From: CAIYRG01 sp964446945 | GTDB taxonomy: Bacteria > Pseudomonadota > Alphaproteobacteria > Micropepsales > Micropepsaceae | DNA length: 64,000 bases | Assembly (NCBI GenBank): GCA_964446945.1 | Contig: CAYUQO010000007.1 | Coordinates: 123,200 to 187,199 of the forward strand | Direction of reading: 5' to 3' | Part shown: positions 48,666 to 57,825 of the stretch, one piece after another | Layout of the letters: the number at the start of each line of letters is the position of its first letter | Numbering within the stretch: position 1 is the stretch's first letter | Translations under genes and position numbers: made by a program | The notes under the pieces: generated by a model | Databases searched by the model: none | The model's input: the letters and a program-made list of their open reading frames with translations, nothing else | Told to the model about the DNA's origin: nothing

Positions 48666-50021
48666 TTATTTGGCCTGCATCACCCCGGTAACCGATTCCC
48701 GGGGGATAAGGTATTTCTGGGCGACATTGCGCACATCCGGCGCATTTACCGACCGGATGCGATTGGGCCAGTCTTCAATGTCGGCAATGGTCAGCCCGAT
48801 TGACAGACCCTGCCCGTAATCCTGCGCCAGCAGAAATTGGTTGTCGTGCTGATAGGTATAATCGGCCACCAGCCGGGTTTTGGCGCGGTCGAATTCACCG
48901 GTTTCCGGCGGTGCACGATCCAGCCCGGCGATAACCTGGTCGACCGCAGCTTCGAGGGTAGCAAAGCTGACGCCTTCGCGCGGGACTGCGGATATCATCA
49001 GCTCGGATGGGCCGCGATTGTGCCCGTCATAATTGGCGCTGGCATCCACCGCGAGTTTGCGATCGACGACCAGCGTCCGATACAGCCTGCTGGTCGGACC
49101 ACCGCCAAGAATTGCCGCCATGACTTCGAGCGCTTCTGCTGTACCGCGTGGGCTGCCGATATAGCCCGGCACACGATAGATACGAATCCATTGCGGCAGA
49201 TCGGTGCCGGCAATCGCAAAGTTCAACCGGGTTGGTGCCAGACGCGGAGGCTCCGGTTCATTCGTGCGCGGCGCCAGTGTATGCGGCATAACCGGTTCGT
49301 ATTTCTGTTGCGCCAGCTTCAATACGTCATTCGGATTCACATCGCCCGCCACGACGACGATCGCATTGTTGGGCGCATAATGATGTTGGTAAAAATCCAG
49401 CGCCTCGGGCCGGCCGATACGCTTGATCTCGGCCTCCCACCCGATCACCGGCCGGCCATATGGATGAGACAGATGCAAGGCTGCCTCCATCTGCTCTTCG
49501 GCCAGTGCCCGCGGCTCGGAATCGACACGCAAGTGACGCTCTTCCAGGACCACCTGACGTTCGGTGTTCAGATTGGATTCGGACAGGTCCAGATTGACCA
49601 TGCGATCGGCCTCAAGCTGCATCATCAGCGGCAGCCGGTCCTTCGCAATGCGCTGGAAATACACCGTGAAGTCGTCCGAGGTCTGGGCATTGTCCTGCCC
49701 GCCATTTCGCGAAACCGTTTTGGATAACTCGCCGTTCGGCACAATTTTGGTGCCGCGGAACATCAGGTGCTCGAAGAAATGCGCGGTCCCGGAAAGACCC
49801 GGCGGATCGTCGGCGCCACCGACCTGATACCAGACCATGTGCGTAACAACCGGCGACCGATGATCCGGAATGACAACCAGCCGAAGGCCATTCTTCAGGG
49901 CGAAGGAAACGGCTTTTTGCGTGCTCTGTTGAACAGGGGCGGATGCGATTGCCGGCAGGCTGACGGTCAGTGCGGCACCAACTGCCGCAACACGCCAGAG
50001 CCGCCGGAATCGGCCCTCCAC
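48666..50021 (-). CDS. M16 family zinc peptidase
   Basis: 451 residues from a GTG at 50021, 8 bp after the DUF3035 stop. The longer ATG frame (50123) would overlap that gene by about 95 bp and is Arg-rich, so it is unlikely. The signal peptide is about 1-28. The inverted zinc motif HFFEH is at 81-85, with a downstream Glu in 'ERQVVLEER', and the second half has the M16 C-terminal fold ('GGGPTSRLYRTL'). It is exported and would degrade peptides in the periplasm. Many relatives have a second, inactive M16 gene downstream; none is present here. Confidence 0.88.
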   Translation of the reverse strand: MEGRFRRLWRVAAVGAALTVSLPAIASAPVQQSTQKAVSFALKNGLRLVVIPDHRSPVVTHMVWYQVGGADDPPGLSGTAHFFEHLMFRGTKIVPNGELSKTVSRNGGQDNAQTSDDFTVYFQRIAKDRLPLMMQLEADRMVNLDLSESNLNTERQVVLEERHLRVDSEPRALAEEQMEAALHLSHPYGRPVIGWEAEIKRIGRPEALDFYQHHYAPNNAIVVVAGDVNPNDVLKLAQQKYEPVMPHTLAPRTNEPEPPRLAPTRLNFAIAGTDLPQWIRIYRVPGYIGSPRGTAEALEVMAAILGGGPTSRLYRTLVVDRKLAVDASANYDGHNRGPSELMISAVPREGVSFATLEAAVDQVIAGLDRAPPETGEFDRAKTRLVADYTYQHDNQFLLAQDYGQGLSIGLTIADIEDWPNRIRSVNAPDVRNVAQKYLIPRESVTGVMQAK

Positions 50022-50028
50022 CGGCGTC

Positions 50029-50613
50029 TCAGGGCTTGGCCGCAGGAGCCGCCATCGGTGCTGCAGCAGGCGCGGCGGCTGGCGCCGCAGCAGGCGTTGC
50101 AGCCGGCGCGGCCGGTGGCGCATCGGGAGTTGCGGCAGGCGCGGCCGTGGTCATTCCCGCAGGCGGAGCGGGTTTGGGCGGTTCGGCGCCCTGGAACAGA
50201 ACTTTCTGCGCAAAACCGGGTCCCTGATCCTCAAGACCGACATCGGAGGTGATTGTCTTCCGGATATTCGGATCCACCGACAGCGCGTTGGTCTTCGTCA
50301 GCAACAGCTTCTCGGCGTCGCTATAGGTGGCGCCGAGGCTCGCCGCGGTCGCCGTCGGAAGCGCGAGGTTCGCCCCGCTCTCATCGGCATCCGGATCATT
50401 TCGCGAGGCAATTCCAGCCTGAGGCGGCCGCAAATTGAAATCCGGTGGAATGACCAGCGGCGATTTCGTCAAGACAGTGAACTCGTCGGGCGGTGTTTTC
50501 TCGGCGCCGGTGGCTTGTCGAATGCTTTGGCAACCCGACAGCAGCAACACGGCCGCAATACTCGCGGAAACCCATGCTGCACCCGTGCGCACATCGCCTG
50601 TTGTCAAACTCAT
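50029..50613 (-). CDS. DUF3035 (BamF-type) lipoprotein
   Basis: 194 residues from the ATG overlapping lspA by 4 nt. The lipobox LLSGC ends the signal peptide, followed by 'PPDEFTVLTKSPLVIPPDFN', the diagnostic DUF3035 segment, and 'LRPPQ'. The C-terminus is an Ala/Pro low-complexity tail (repeated Ala-Ala-Pro). In Caulobacter the family member is a component of the outer-membrane Bam complex. It sits downstream of lspA, which processes lipoproteins, and upstream of an M16 peptidase, the usual alphaproteobacterial order. Confidence 0.88.
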   Translation of the reverse strand: MSLTTGDVRTGAAWVSASIAAVLLLSGCQSIRQATGAEKTPPDEFTVLTKSPLVIPPDFNLRPPQAGIASRNDPDADESGANLALPTATAASLGATYSDAEKLLLTKTNALSVDPNIRKTITSDVGLEDQGPGFAQKVLFQGAEPPKPAPPAGMTTAAPAATPDAPPAAPAATPAAAPAAAPAAAPMAAPAAKP

Positions 50614-51137
50614 GTACCGGACCGCCTTCTTCCTTCGTGTCCCGATTCGGGCCGCAAAAACGCGTCCACCAGAAGCACGATGACGCCAATGGTGATGGCC
50701 GCATCGGCCACGTTGAACACATACCAGTCGTGACCGAAAGCATGAAAGTGAAAAAAATCCGCGACTGCACCATAGAGGATTCGGTCGATCACGTTTCCGA
50801 GTGCGCCACCGATGATCAAGCCCAGACCGGCGGTGAGACTGATGCGGTCCGCGCGCGACAGCCACCACGACAGGACACCGACAGCGAAAAGTGAAAACGC
50901 CGTAAGGATCAGGGTACCTGCAAGACCGCCCGCCTGAAAAAGACCATAGGAAACACCGCGATTCCACACCATGACCAAATCGAAAAATGGTGCGACCACG
51001 ATGCGGGCCAGGGGTCCCATTCGCCCGAAGCCATAGCCATAGACCAACAGGTTCTTTGTCGCCTGATCGAGAATCAGTGCGGCCGCGGCAATCAGCCAGC
51101 CCGCGCGCCTCGCGCCCACTCCACTATCCGTCTGCAT
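50610..51137 (-). CDS. lspA: Lipoprotein signal peptidase
   Basis: 175 residues, started at MQTDSGVGARRAGWLIAAAA; codons upstream are not family-like. Four transmembrane helices are expected. The catalytic aspartates lie in 'GNVIDRILYGAVADFF' and 'FNVADAAITIGV'. It cleaves prolipoproteins at the lipobox in the inner membrane after lipid attachment and may process the lipoprotein encoded next to it. Its end overlaps the DUF3035 start by 4 nt. Confidence 0.95.
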   Translation of the reverse strand: MQTDSGVGARRAGWLIAAAALILDQATKNLLVYGYGFGRMGPLARIVVAPFFDLVMVWNRGVSYGLFQAGGLAGTLILTAFSLFAVGVLSWWLSRADRISLTAGLGLIIGGALGNVIDRILYGAVADFFHFHAFGHDWYVFNVADAAITIGVIVLLVDAFLRPESGHEGRRRSGT

Positions 51138-51225
51138 GATTAGTCGCCGGTTCCGTTTGTCCGCTTTCCTAACGGATGGAATGCGCAAAGGTACACTGAA
51201 ATCATGGCGCCATGTCGGAGCGGCG

Positions 51226-52410
51226 CTAGATGATGCCAATATCCTTCGGTTTGGCGCCCGGAAACACCTTTTGCAGGGCATCACCTTCCAGCCCATACAG
51301 CCGGCTGAACAACCCGCCAAGCACAGAGCGGTATTCGTTCAGCACGGGAAAATCGCGGTTCTGGAATAATGTCTCTTCGGCAACACGAACCTGATCGCCG
51401 GCGAGCCGGCCGCCGCTGATACTTCCGCCGAGAATCCAATAGACAGTTCCATGGCCGTGATCGGTGCCGCGGTTACCGTTCTCGCGGAAGGTGCGGCCGA
51501 ACTCGCTGATCGCAATGACGACGGTATTTTGCCAGTCGGGACCCATTTCGTCGGCGAAGCCGGTCAGCGCCCTGCCCAGTTCGGAGATCCTGTTCGCGAG
51601 ATAGCCGGCCGCTCCACCCTGATTGACATGCGTGTCCCAGCCGCCGACATCGACGAAGCCGAGATTGTATTTCTCCCGCATCAGCCGGGCGATTCGCCTC
51701 GCTTCCAGCTCAAAACCCCTGGCGGAAGTTGCGCCGCGGCTGGCCTGCTGCATTTCGACGGCGATCGATTTGTAGACTTCGTCCTCGACCTGGAAGCCCT
51801 CACTGACAGCTGGCGCAAGATCGGTCCGGCTGTACATGCTGGCAATCAACGCCGCCTGACGTGAATCGATTCCGGGTTTACCGCCGATATTGAGAGAGAC
51901 ATTGGGTATGACTGCCGGTCCCCGGAAAATGAGTGGCAACTGACTGGTGAAGGAGATCGGCGTCACGCTATCCTGCAGGACCACTGCCAGCCGGCTCATG
52001 AAGCCGGAGCGGAAGTCGCGGCTGCCGTTGAGATCCTGGCCGAGTTCGATCGAGTCCTGCGTCTCGAAATGGCTGCGCGAAGTGTCGTCCGTTCCGGCAA
52101 ACGGCACAAATGCCACCTGCTTTTTTGCAAAAAGTGGAAGAACACTGTCCTTCAGCGCCGGATGTATCGCCCAGTCTTCATCGAGCGGCAGGGCGGCGTT
52201 TTCACCGGTCCCGGGGCGCGGCACAGCGATGTTGGGACGCGCGCGATAATAGAAATCACTGGCTGCGGGCAGGATCACATTGGCGGCGTCATAGGCGCCA
52301 CGCATGAATACGATCAGCAGCCGCCGCTGGACCGGCGCTGCATAGAGCCGGCCGGCGCGTACCACCGATGCCATTGCCGCTGCGGATAACAGCAGTTCAC
52401 GCCGATTCAT
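51226..52410 (-). CDS. DUF1501 protein (putative secreted sulfatase-like)
   Basis: 394 residues. The N-terminal 'MNRRELLLSAAAMASVVRAG' is a twin-arginine-like signal. 'VFMRGAYDAANVILP', 'GGWDTHVNQGG' and 'ISEFGRTFRENGNRGTDHGH' are DUF1501 hallmarks; the last has the metal-binding Asp-His-Gly-His of the alkaline-phosphatase superfamily, to which DUF1501 belongs. It starts 9 bp after the DUF1800 gene, its usual partner, so the two are probably expressed together. The substrate is unknown. Confidence 0.88.
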   Translation of the reverse strand: MNRRELLLSAAAMASVVRAGRLYAAPVQRRLLIVFMRGAYDAANVILPAASDFYYRARPNIAVPRPGTGENAALPLDEDWAIHPALKDSVLPLFAKKQVAFVPFAGTDDTSRSHFETQDSIELGQDLNGSRDFRSGFMSRLAVVLQDSVTPISFTSQLPLIFRGPAVIPNVSLNIGGKPGIDSRQAALIASMYSRTDLAPAVSEGFQVEDEVYKSIAVEMQQASRGATSARGFELEARRIARLMREKYNLGFVDVGGWDTHVNQGGAAGYLANRISELGRALTGFADEMGPDWQNTVVIAISEFGRTFRENGNRGTDHGHGTVYWILGGSISGGRLAGDQVRVAEETLFQNRDFPVLNEYRSVLGGLFSRLYGLEGDALQKVFPGAKPKDIGII

Positions 52411-52419
52411 CCGATCCTC

Positions 52420-54015
52420 CTACCAATGCATGAATTCCGGTGAGGACAGGAACAGGGTGTTCCAGTCCTGCGGTGATACGGCCTGGTTCAGCGCGCTGGC
52501 CGTTGTCGACGCGAGTGTCGGCCCAATGCTGTCAAAATAAAGTGGCCCCTGAATTTGCGGGAAGGCAGGCTGTTCGACGGCATTCTGACCATCGGGTTTG
52601 AACAAACCCGCACTGCTTGAACCGATGACGCGGGCGATCTCGAAACGCGTCGCCATCGCACCCGGACCTGACCAGGCGGCCTGCGTGATGGGATAGCCGT
52701 CCGGTGTTTCGTGACCATACAGCGGCTCGGCCATGCGGTTCAGCCAATTGCGGATCGGCTGCACATTGGCAATCACTTTGTCGCCATAGGCGAGGCGCAC
52801 TGCCGAAAGCACGTAATGCATCGGATCCTTGAATTTTCCGCCCAGCGAGGCGTCGAATTCAGGCGATGCAAAACATGTGGCGAGCACAGCGGCGATATCG
52901 CCGCCGCTTCTGGTGAATGTCTCGGCCATGCGGTTCACCAGCGCCGGTGGCGGATTGTCGGCAACGAAGAAAACGGCCAATTGCTGACTGATAAAATGAG
53001 CCGTCGCGGGATTATTCGCGAGCATGTCGATGGCTTGCTCAATTTCGCCAGGACCGCCGCCGCTGATGTCGTGTCCGAGGAACTGCTTGTTGCCGTAATC
53101 GTGCCGGTTTGGATTGAATTCGAACGCACCCGCGCGCTGGTAATCGGCGCGCAGCGCCGGCCTCACATTTGGCAGCATCGGCCGCTGATTGATGCCGAGT
53201 CCGGTCAGGATCCGCGCCAGTTCCTGAACGTCCCTCTGCGTGTAGCCACCATCGATGCCCAGCGTATGCAGTTCCATGATTTCGCGGGCATAGTTCTCGT
53301 TGATGTGCTTGTCCGCATTCTCGGCATTGTCGAGATAGAGCAGCATCGCCGGCGAATGCATCGTCGCGGCAAGCAGATCCCGGAATTTTCCCAGCGCGTG
53401 GGCCCGGATGGCATCTTCATAGTCCGCGAGAAAGACGCGGATATCGGCTTTGGGCAGGTAGACGTTGAAATGGTTCACCCAGAACCAGGTGGTCAATTGC
53501 AGCAGCTGATTCCGGGAGTAGAGGTCGAGGAGCAGCGACTTTTCCTGGGCCTCGCGCCCGAGTTCGGTCATCTGCTGCTGCAGCTCCCGCTGCGCTGCCT
53601 GCTTTTGATCGGGATCCTGAATCATCTGGATTTGGCTCCGCGTCTGGACGACGGTTTCAGCCAGATCGAGCGAGGGAATCTGCGAAACCCGCAGCGCGGC
53701 GATCCGGGCGGCGACCTCAGGCGGGAGCCCATCATCTTTGTCCGGATGAAGCTGGCCGGTGATGTATGCGGCCATGCCTTCCCGTCCGGCTTCGTGGGCC
53801 AGCCCCGGTGTCACGCCCCAGCTCAGCCGGTTCAGCACTGCCAGATCATGCCCGCCAAGGCTGCGTATGATTGTCATCTGGCCGCCGGCAACAGCGGCTC
53901 CCGTCTGCAGTTCGGCAACCCGCAACAACGGTGGCGCCGGCTGCGCCCGGCCGGCGCAGCCGCAAAGCAGGAATGCCAGAACGGGGGCCGTGATGAGAAA
54001 CAGTGAGCGCTTCAT
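52420..54015 (-). CDS. DUF1800 lipoprotein, partner of DUF1501
   Basis: 531 residues from MKRSLFLITAPVLAFLLCGC, a lipobox-containing signal; the 54 upstream codons are Arg/Ala-rich and not family-like. DUF1800 motifs include 'LNRLSWGVTPG', 'FWVNHFNVY', 'NYAREIMELHTLGIDGGYTQ' and 'QEFLGHD'-like 'NKQFLGHDISGGG'. The His and Asn in this region are conserved but their role is unknown. It is the first gene of the DUF1800-DUF1501 pair, which is exported in many proteobacteria and planctomycetes. Confidence 0.87.
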   Translation of the reverse strand: MKRSLFLITAPVLAFLLCGCAGRAQPAPPLLRVAELQTGAAVAGGQMTIIRSLGGHDLAVLNRLSWGVTPGLAHEAGREGMAAYITGQLHPDKDDGLPPEVAARIAALRVSQIPSLDLAETVVQTRSQIQMIQDPDQKQAAQRELQQQMTELGREAQEKSLLLDLYSRNQLLQLTTWFWVNHFNVYLPKADIRVFLADYEDAIRAHALGKFRDLLAATMHSPAMLLYLDNAENADKHINENYAREIMELHTLGIDGGYTQRDVQELARILTGLGINQRPMLPNVRPALRADYQRAGAFEFNPNRHDYGNKQFLGHDISGGGPGEIEQAIDMLANNPATAHFISQQLAVFFVADNPPPALVNRMAETFTRSGGDIAAVLATCFASPEFDASLGGKFKDPMHYVLSAVRLAYGDKVIANVQPIRNWLNRMAEPLYGHETPDGYPITQAAWSGPGAMATRFEIARVIGSSSAGLFKPDGQNAVEQPAFPQIQGPLYFDSIGPTLASTTASALNQAVSPQDWNTLFLSSPEFMHW

Positions 54016-54429
54016 GATCGCTGCGCCGGGCAATTCGGCCTGCACAATAACCGGCACAGTTGAACGCCAGATGAACCGCTGCCCCCGAAAGCGAACGGCC
54101 AGTCGAACAAAATGCGAACGGGAGGCCCGCTGCGCAGCCCTGGCCGCGCTACCGGCCAAGCATGCCCTGTCCCCCATGGGGCTCCGCCGTGATTTTGTCC
54201 GTCCACGGAATGATCAGCGTGTCGTGAAATCCTGACCCACGCGTAATCCATCACCTCGTCGCGAATCCGTGAAGATCGCGAACAATCATGGACTCACTTA
54301 TGCGAGATCAGCAGCACTGCCGCCGGGATGAATGCCGACTGAACACAATCCTTCGCACAGGTTCAGAAAACCGGAACGGGCGACAGAACTGGCGCGTACC
54401 AAATTCAGCCAACCACTGAGGAGTGGACC
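54016..54429. other. Non-coding spacer, no feature recognised
   Basis: 414 bp between the divergent DUF1800 and small lipoprotein genes. Open frames here are short and lack Shine-Dalgarno or family features. A GAGGAG Shine-Dalgarno for the lipoprotein lies at the right edge. I see no clear promoter, repeat or RNA. Confidence 0.5.
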
Positions 54430-54609
54430 ATGAAGAAGATCATCATCGCCCTGACCGCGCTCGCCGGCATCACGCTGTTGTCCGGTTGTGCTTATGACTA
54501 CGGATATGGCTGGGGCAGCCGTTATGCCTATGGTTACTCGTCGTTCGATCACCCGTACTATGGCCGCTTCGATTGCATCCACCGCTTCGATGGGACTTTC
54601 TGCGGATAA
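54430..54609 (+). CDS. Small Tyr/Gly-rich lipoprotein (59 aa)
   Basis: A 59-codon frame from ATG with GAGGAG 6 nt upstream. The N-terminus 'MKKIIIALTALAG' leads to the lipobox LLSGC, with the lipidated Cys at residue 20 and Ala at +2, which favours outer-membrane sorting. The mature 40 residues are rich in Tyr, Gly and Arg/Phe (YDYGYGWGSRYAYGYSSFD) and contain two further Cys that could form a disulfide. Function unknown. A strong terminator follows, so it is monocistronic. Confidence 0.8.
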   Translation: MKKIIIALTALAGITLLSGCAYDYGYGWGSRYAYGYSSFDHPYYGRFDCIHRFDGTFCG

Positions 54610-54657
54610 TACTGAGATCGGGCAGCCGGCGTCTCAACAACGCCATCCTGTCCGTAC

Positions 54658-54698
54658 ACGGCATGATCCGGTCCAGCATCGGGTCATGCCGTTTTTTT
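54658..54698 (+). terminator. Rho-independent terminator after the small lipoprotein gene
   Basis: ACGGCATGATCCG (54658-54670) pairs with CGGGTCATGCCGT (54680-54692), with a single T-G wobble and a 9-nt loop, followed by TTTTTT. It may also serve the convergent DUF1003 gene. Confidence 0.88.
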
Positions 54699-54725
54699 AT
54701 GCTTTATGTGCGTCAGGAGACGCGA

Positions 54726-55262
54726 TCAGAGGTCCGCATTCTCAAGTTTTTCCATAACCGCATCCGGAGCAACGTCGCGTTTGAGTTCCTCCAGCTCGTG
54801 ATCGATTTCACTGCTGACTCCAAGGTGCTGCGCGATAGCTGAGTTCAGCGCCAGGAGTCTGGTTAACTCGTGTTCCGTCAGCAGTCCGATCTGGACGTCC
54901 AGCTCGGCGCGTTTTTCGGCCGCTTCCGACATCCGGTTCTGCGTAATCAGGACAAATGTTGTCAGGAAGATCGCTTCAAGCGAAGCCGCCGTGGCGAGAT
55001 GAAGCAGCGTTGGATCGAAATGCGGCGCACCAGGCCAATGATTGATCGCGATCCAGGCGCCGAACAGCAGAACGTGGAGGTAAATGAACGCCATGCTGCC
55101 GACGAACCTGGTAATCGCGAGCGCGACCCGGTGCTGCCGTGACAACGACATGCTTTGCTGCCGCCGGCGCTGCGTCAGGATTTCAATGTTGCGCTCAAGC
55201 ACGGAGTTCAGGCCGCCTTCGGGCCTGTTCTCACCGCTGCGCGGCACATTTGGAAACGTCAT
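54726..55262 (-). CDS. DUF1003 membrane protein
   Basis: 178 residues from MTFPNVPRSGENRPEGG; the longer frame upstream lacks family features. Two transmembrane helices ('FVGSMAFIYLHVLLFGAWIA' and 'LEAIFLTTFVLITQNRMS') are followed by 'KRAELDVQIGLLTEHELTRL', the DUF1003 signature. The C-terminal part is helical and acidic. Some relatives are linked to metal or stress responses, but no biochemical function is established. Confidence 0.82.
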   Translation of the reverse strand: MTFPNVPRSGENRPEGGLNSVLERNIEILTQRRRQQSMSLSRQHRVALAITRFVGSMAFIYLHVLLFGAWIAINHWPGAPHFDPTLLHLATAASLEAIFLTTFVLITQNRMSEAAEKRAELDVQIGLLTEHELTRLLALNSAIAQHLGVSSEIDHELEELKRDVAPDAVMEKLENADL

Positions 55263-55464
55263 GCCACCAACCCGCAATCGCAATCCATTGAGGGTTACGA
55301 CTGCCGGTGATCCGGAGTTCCGTTTCAAATCTGCGTTGGGAGCGGTCTGAGCGCGCGCCGGTGCGTATGGGTGGACGCAATCGCTGCCGTGCCGGTCAAT
55401 TGCGAGCAGAATCTTCACCCGGCCATGGACGGCAGAGTGAAGATCCTCTCGAACAACGAACCTG

Positions 55465-56751
55465 CTATTTCCAGGCGGCGTAAACCGACTTGCTTACGAG
55501 GAAGCGCGGATCAGCGCCGGGACGCGGGGTGAATTTCTGCACGCGGCCCGCGTCCACTTCGGCAACATAGAAATTTCCGTCCTGATCGACGGAAAATCCG
55601 TGTACGCCCCAAAATCCGCCGGGGAAGTCACCCCATGTGCCCCACGTATAGAGCAGATGACCCTGAAGGTCATATTTCAGCATTTTCGAGGTGCCGCGGT
55701 CGAACGCCCAAAGGGTGCGGTCGGCGCCGATATAGATCAGATGGACGTCCGACGGATCATCGCCGACCTTCCACTCGTAAAGGAATTTGCCATTGTCGTC
55801 GAAAACCTGGATGCGGTGATTGCCGCGGTCATTGACGAACACATGGCGTGTCGTCGGATCGACAGCGATCCCATGCACATTGTTGAAGTAGCCGGGGCGC
55901 GCGTCATTTGGCGGGGTGCCCTTGTGTCCCCAATCCATCAGGAATTTTCCGTCCTTGTCGAATTTCGCGACGCGCGTACCGTTGTAGCCGTCAGCCACGA
56001 ACATCGTGCTGTCGGGCAACCATGCGATATAGGTCGGACGGTTGAAATGGGTGCCATCGGCGCCTTCGACCGTCGGTGTGCCGAGGGTCTTGACCAGTTG
56101 CTTTCCGTCATGCGTGAACTCGTAGATCGCATGCATGTGGTCGTCGACGACCCAGACATGTTTTTCCGGATCATACGGATTGATCGCCACGAAATGCGGC
56201 CGCTTGAGAATCTTGTTCCACTGATTCCAGCGTTCGATGATATCGCCCTTGGAATTCACGACGACAATGCAATTGTCCCAGTTCGCATCGACGCCGAGCT
56301 TGCCGTAGTACAGCCGCATTCCATCCTTCGGGTCCTGTCCCGTACCGCCGGCGGCGGGGGGCGACGAAACCGTGGCATCGCGCCACGGCAACCGTCCGAT
56401 CGGGAACAGAATGCTGGGGCCGAAGTCGTCAAGCTTTTTGGTCTTGGGCCGGGGGATATTGGGCAGTTCGCCACGCTGGAGCACGTAAATCCGGTCGGGA
56501 CTTTCGGCGAAGATGCTCTGCCCTGCGCCCCACGTCCATTTTTCATTGCCCGGAAGGGTGCTGATGTCCTTGGGCCACCCTTTCGCAACATTGTAAGGGC
56601 CGAACATGTCCTGACCGCCAACAGTGCCCGGAAATACCGCAAATCCGGCGCCGGGCTGCCCGGCCTCAACGGCCATGCTCCGTTCCGCCAGTTCAAAACC
56701 AGCAATGCCGGCAAGCAGCACCGCCATAATCGTCAGATGTGTCTTACGCAT
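55465..56751 (-). CDS. Secreted NHL-repeat protein (third in the window)
   Basis: 428 residues. It has an N-terminal signal segment (TIMAVLLAGIAGFELAERSM). NHL blades include 'HFNRPTYIAWLPDSTMFVAD', 'FNNVHGIAVDPTTRHVFVND' and 'GVHGFSVDQDGNFYVAEVDA', each with the Gly-(I/F)-x-Val-Asp core. It is longer than the two paralogs at 2.2-4.3 kb and lacks their 'PCVND' start, so it belongs to another branch. Related proteins are annotated as peptidyl-glycine alpha-amidating lyase-like; activity is unproven. It is monocistronic by spacing. Confidence 0.82.
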   Translation of the reverse strand: MRKTHLTIMAVLLAGIAGFELAERSMAVEAGQPGAGFAVFPGTVGGQDMFGPYNVAKGWPKDISTLPGNEKWTWGAGQSIFAESPDRIYVLQRGELPNIPRPKTKKLDDFGPSILFPIGRLPWRDATVSSPPAAGGTGQDPKDGMRLYYGKLGVDANWDNCIVVVNSKGDIIERWNQWNKILKRPHFVAINPYDPEKHVWVVDDHMHAIYEFTHDGKQLVKTLGTPTVEGADGTHFNRPTYIAWLPDSTMFVADGYNGTRVAKFDKDGKFLMDWGHKGTPPNDARPGYFNNVHGIAVDPTTRHVFVNDRGNHRIQVFDDNGKFLYEWKVGDDPSDVHLIYIGADRTLWAFDRGTSKMLKYDLQGHLLYTWGTWGDFPGGFWGVHGFSVDQDGNFYVAEVDAGRVQKFTPRPGADPRFLVSKSVYAAWK

Positions 56752-56894
56752 TTTGGCCCTCCCGAAGGCGCGCTAGTGTCCCGGTTGAAATTCGCCTGAT
56801 CCCGGCACAGCGGCGGATTTTCAAACCACGACTCTGGGCGAGTTCATTGCAGAAATTCCTTGGCAAAAAAAGCATCTGCAAGGTCGCAGTGCCT

Positions 56895-57821
56895 TCAGGT
56901 GCTCAAGTCTTTCCCGGCAAACGCCCGTTGCCAGTAATGCAGGTCGCAATAAATTTCCGCGTCGTGCAACCTCCGATTGCCCAAGGCATAGCTCGAACGC
57001 AGGCGGAGCACGCGCGCAACGCCTGCCGGGTCAATCCGTCCGTCGCGGGAAAATCCGCCGCCGTCGCGCAGCATCAGCGCATGACTGGCGAGGGCAAGCT
57101 CCGGGGTGAGCCCCGGTACATGGCGTAGCAGGATATCGCAGGCAGCACCGCGGTTTGCAGAAACCGCCAGCCACCGCAATGCTGCGACATAGGCCCGAAC
57201 AAAACCGGCAATCAGCGCGGGCTGGGACTCCGCCCAACCCCGACGGGCCGCTGCAACATTGCCCTGATACGGCGGTTCGAGGCGATCAAGGACGCGCATA
57301 CCGGCCCGTTCCGCCATGAGATCATAGGGCGCGGACAACAAAGTCGCCGCGCTTCCACCGCGGCAGAGATCATCGAATCGCTGGGCCATGCCGCCGACCT
57401 TGCGGACGGTATATTCTCCCCGTGCCAGCCCGGCATGTTCCAACATTCCAAACAGGGCGAACGCATAGCCGGTGGTCGCGGCGTCGACCGACAGCGTGCG
57501 CCCGCGCAATTCCGCAATCTGCGCAATTTCGGGCCGTGAGACGAGTGCAAGAAAACTGTCGTCGCTGCCCATGAATGCGAAGAATTCCGGCTGTGCCCCG
57601 ATCGGCGCTTCGCCCTGCCCCTCGACATAGGCGACCACATTGTCGAACGCGGTTATGGCAATGTCGAACTCACCGGTTGCGAGGCCCGTCATCTGGGCCA
57701 CCGATCCGGTGGCCGAGAGCAGTTCGACGTCCAGACCCTCGTGCGCAAATATCCCTTCGTCCTGGGCGACAAAACTCGGCCAGTTGAAACCGCCGGGAAA
57801 GACATTCAGCCGGAGCCGCAC
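56895..57821 (-). CDS. NMT1/THI5-like substrate-binding protein without signal peptide
   Basis: 308 residues, GTG start 4 bp after the MFS stop. The fold is that of SsuA/ThiY periplasmic binding proteins: 'FNWPSFVAQDEGIFAHEGLD', 'GSVAQMTGLATGEFDIAITA' and 'LRGRTLSVDAATTGYAFALF'. Unlike exported relatives the chain begins directly in the first beta-strand (MRLRLNVFPGG), so it appears cytoplasmic. No ABC permease or ATPase is adjacent; the close partner is an MFS transporter. It may bind a metabolite inside the cell or be an enzyme of the THI5 type, but neither is shown. Confidence 0.78.
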   Translation of the reverse strand: MRLRLNVFPGGFNWPSFVAQDEGIFAHEGLDVELLSATGSVAQMTGLATGEFDIAITAFDNVVAYVEGQGEAPIGAQPEFFAFMGSDDSFLALVSRPEIAQIAELRGRTLSVDAATTGYAFALFGMLEHAGLARGEYTVRKVGGMAQRFDDLCRGGSAATLLSAPYDLMAERAGMRVLDRLEPPYQGNVAAARRGWAESQPALIAGFVRAYVAALRWLAVSANRGAACDILLRHVPGLTPELALASHALMLRDGGGFSRDGRIDPAGVARVLRLRSSYALGNRRLHDAEIYCDLHYWQRAFAGKDLST

Positions 57822-57825
57822 GGAA

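Noticed and set aside
50022..50123. N-terminal extension of the M16 peptidase from the ATG at 50123
   Set aside because: It would overlap the DUF3035 gene by about 95 bp with an Arg-rich leader and no signal peptide. The GTG at 50021 gives a normal exported protein.
54298..54582. Minus-strand 94-codon frame over the small lipoprotein
   Set aside because: It is the reverse shadow of the lipoprotein gene, which has the better Shine-Dalgarno, lipobox and terminator.
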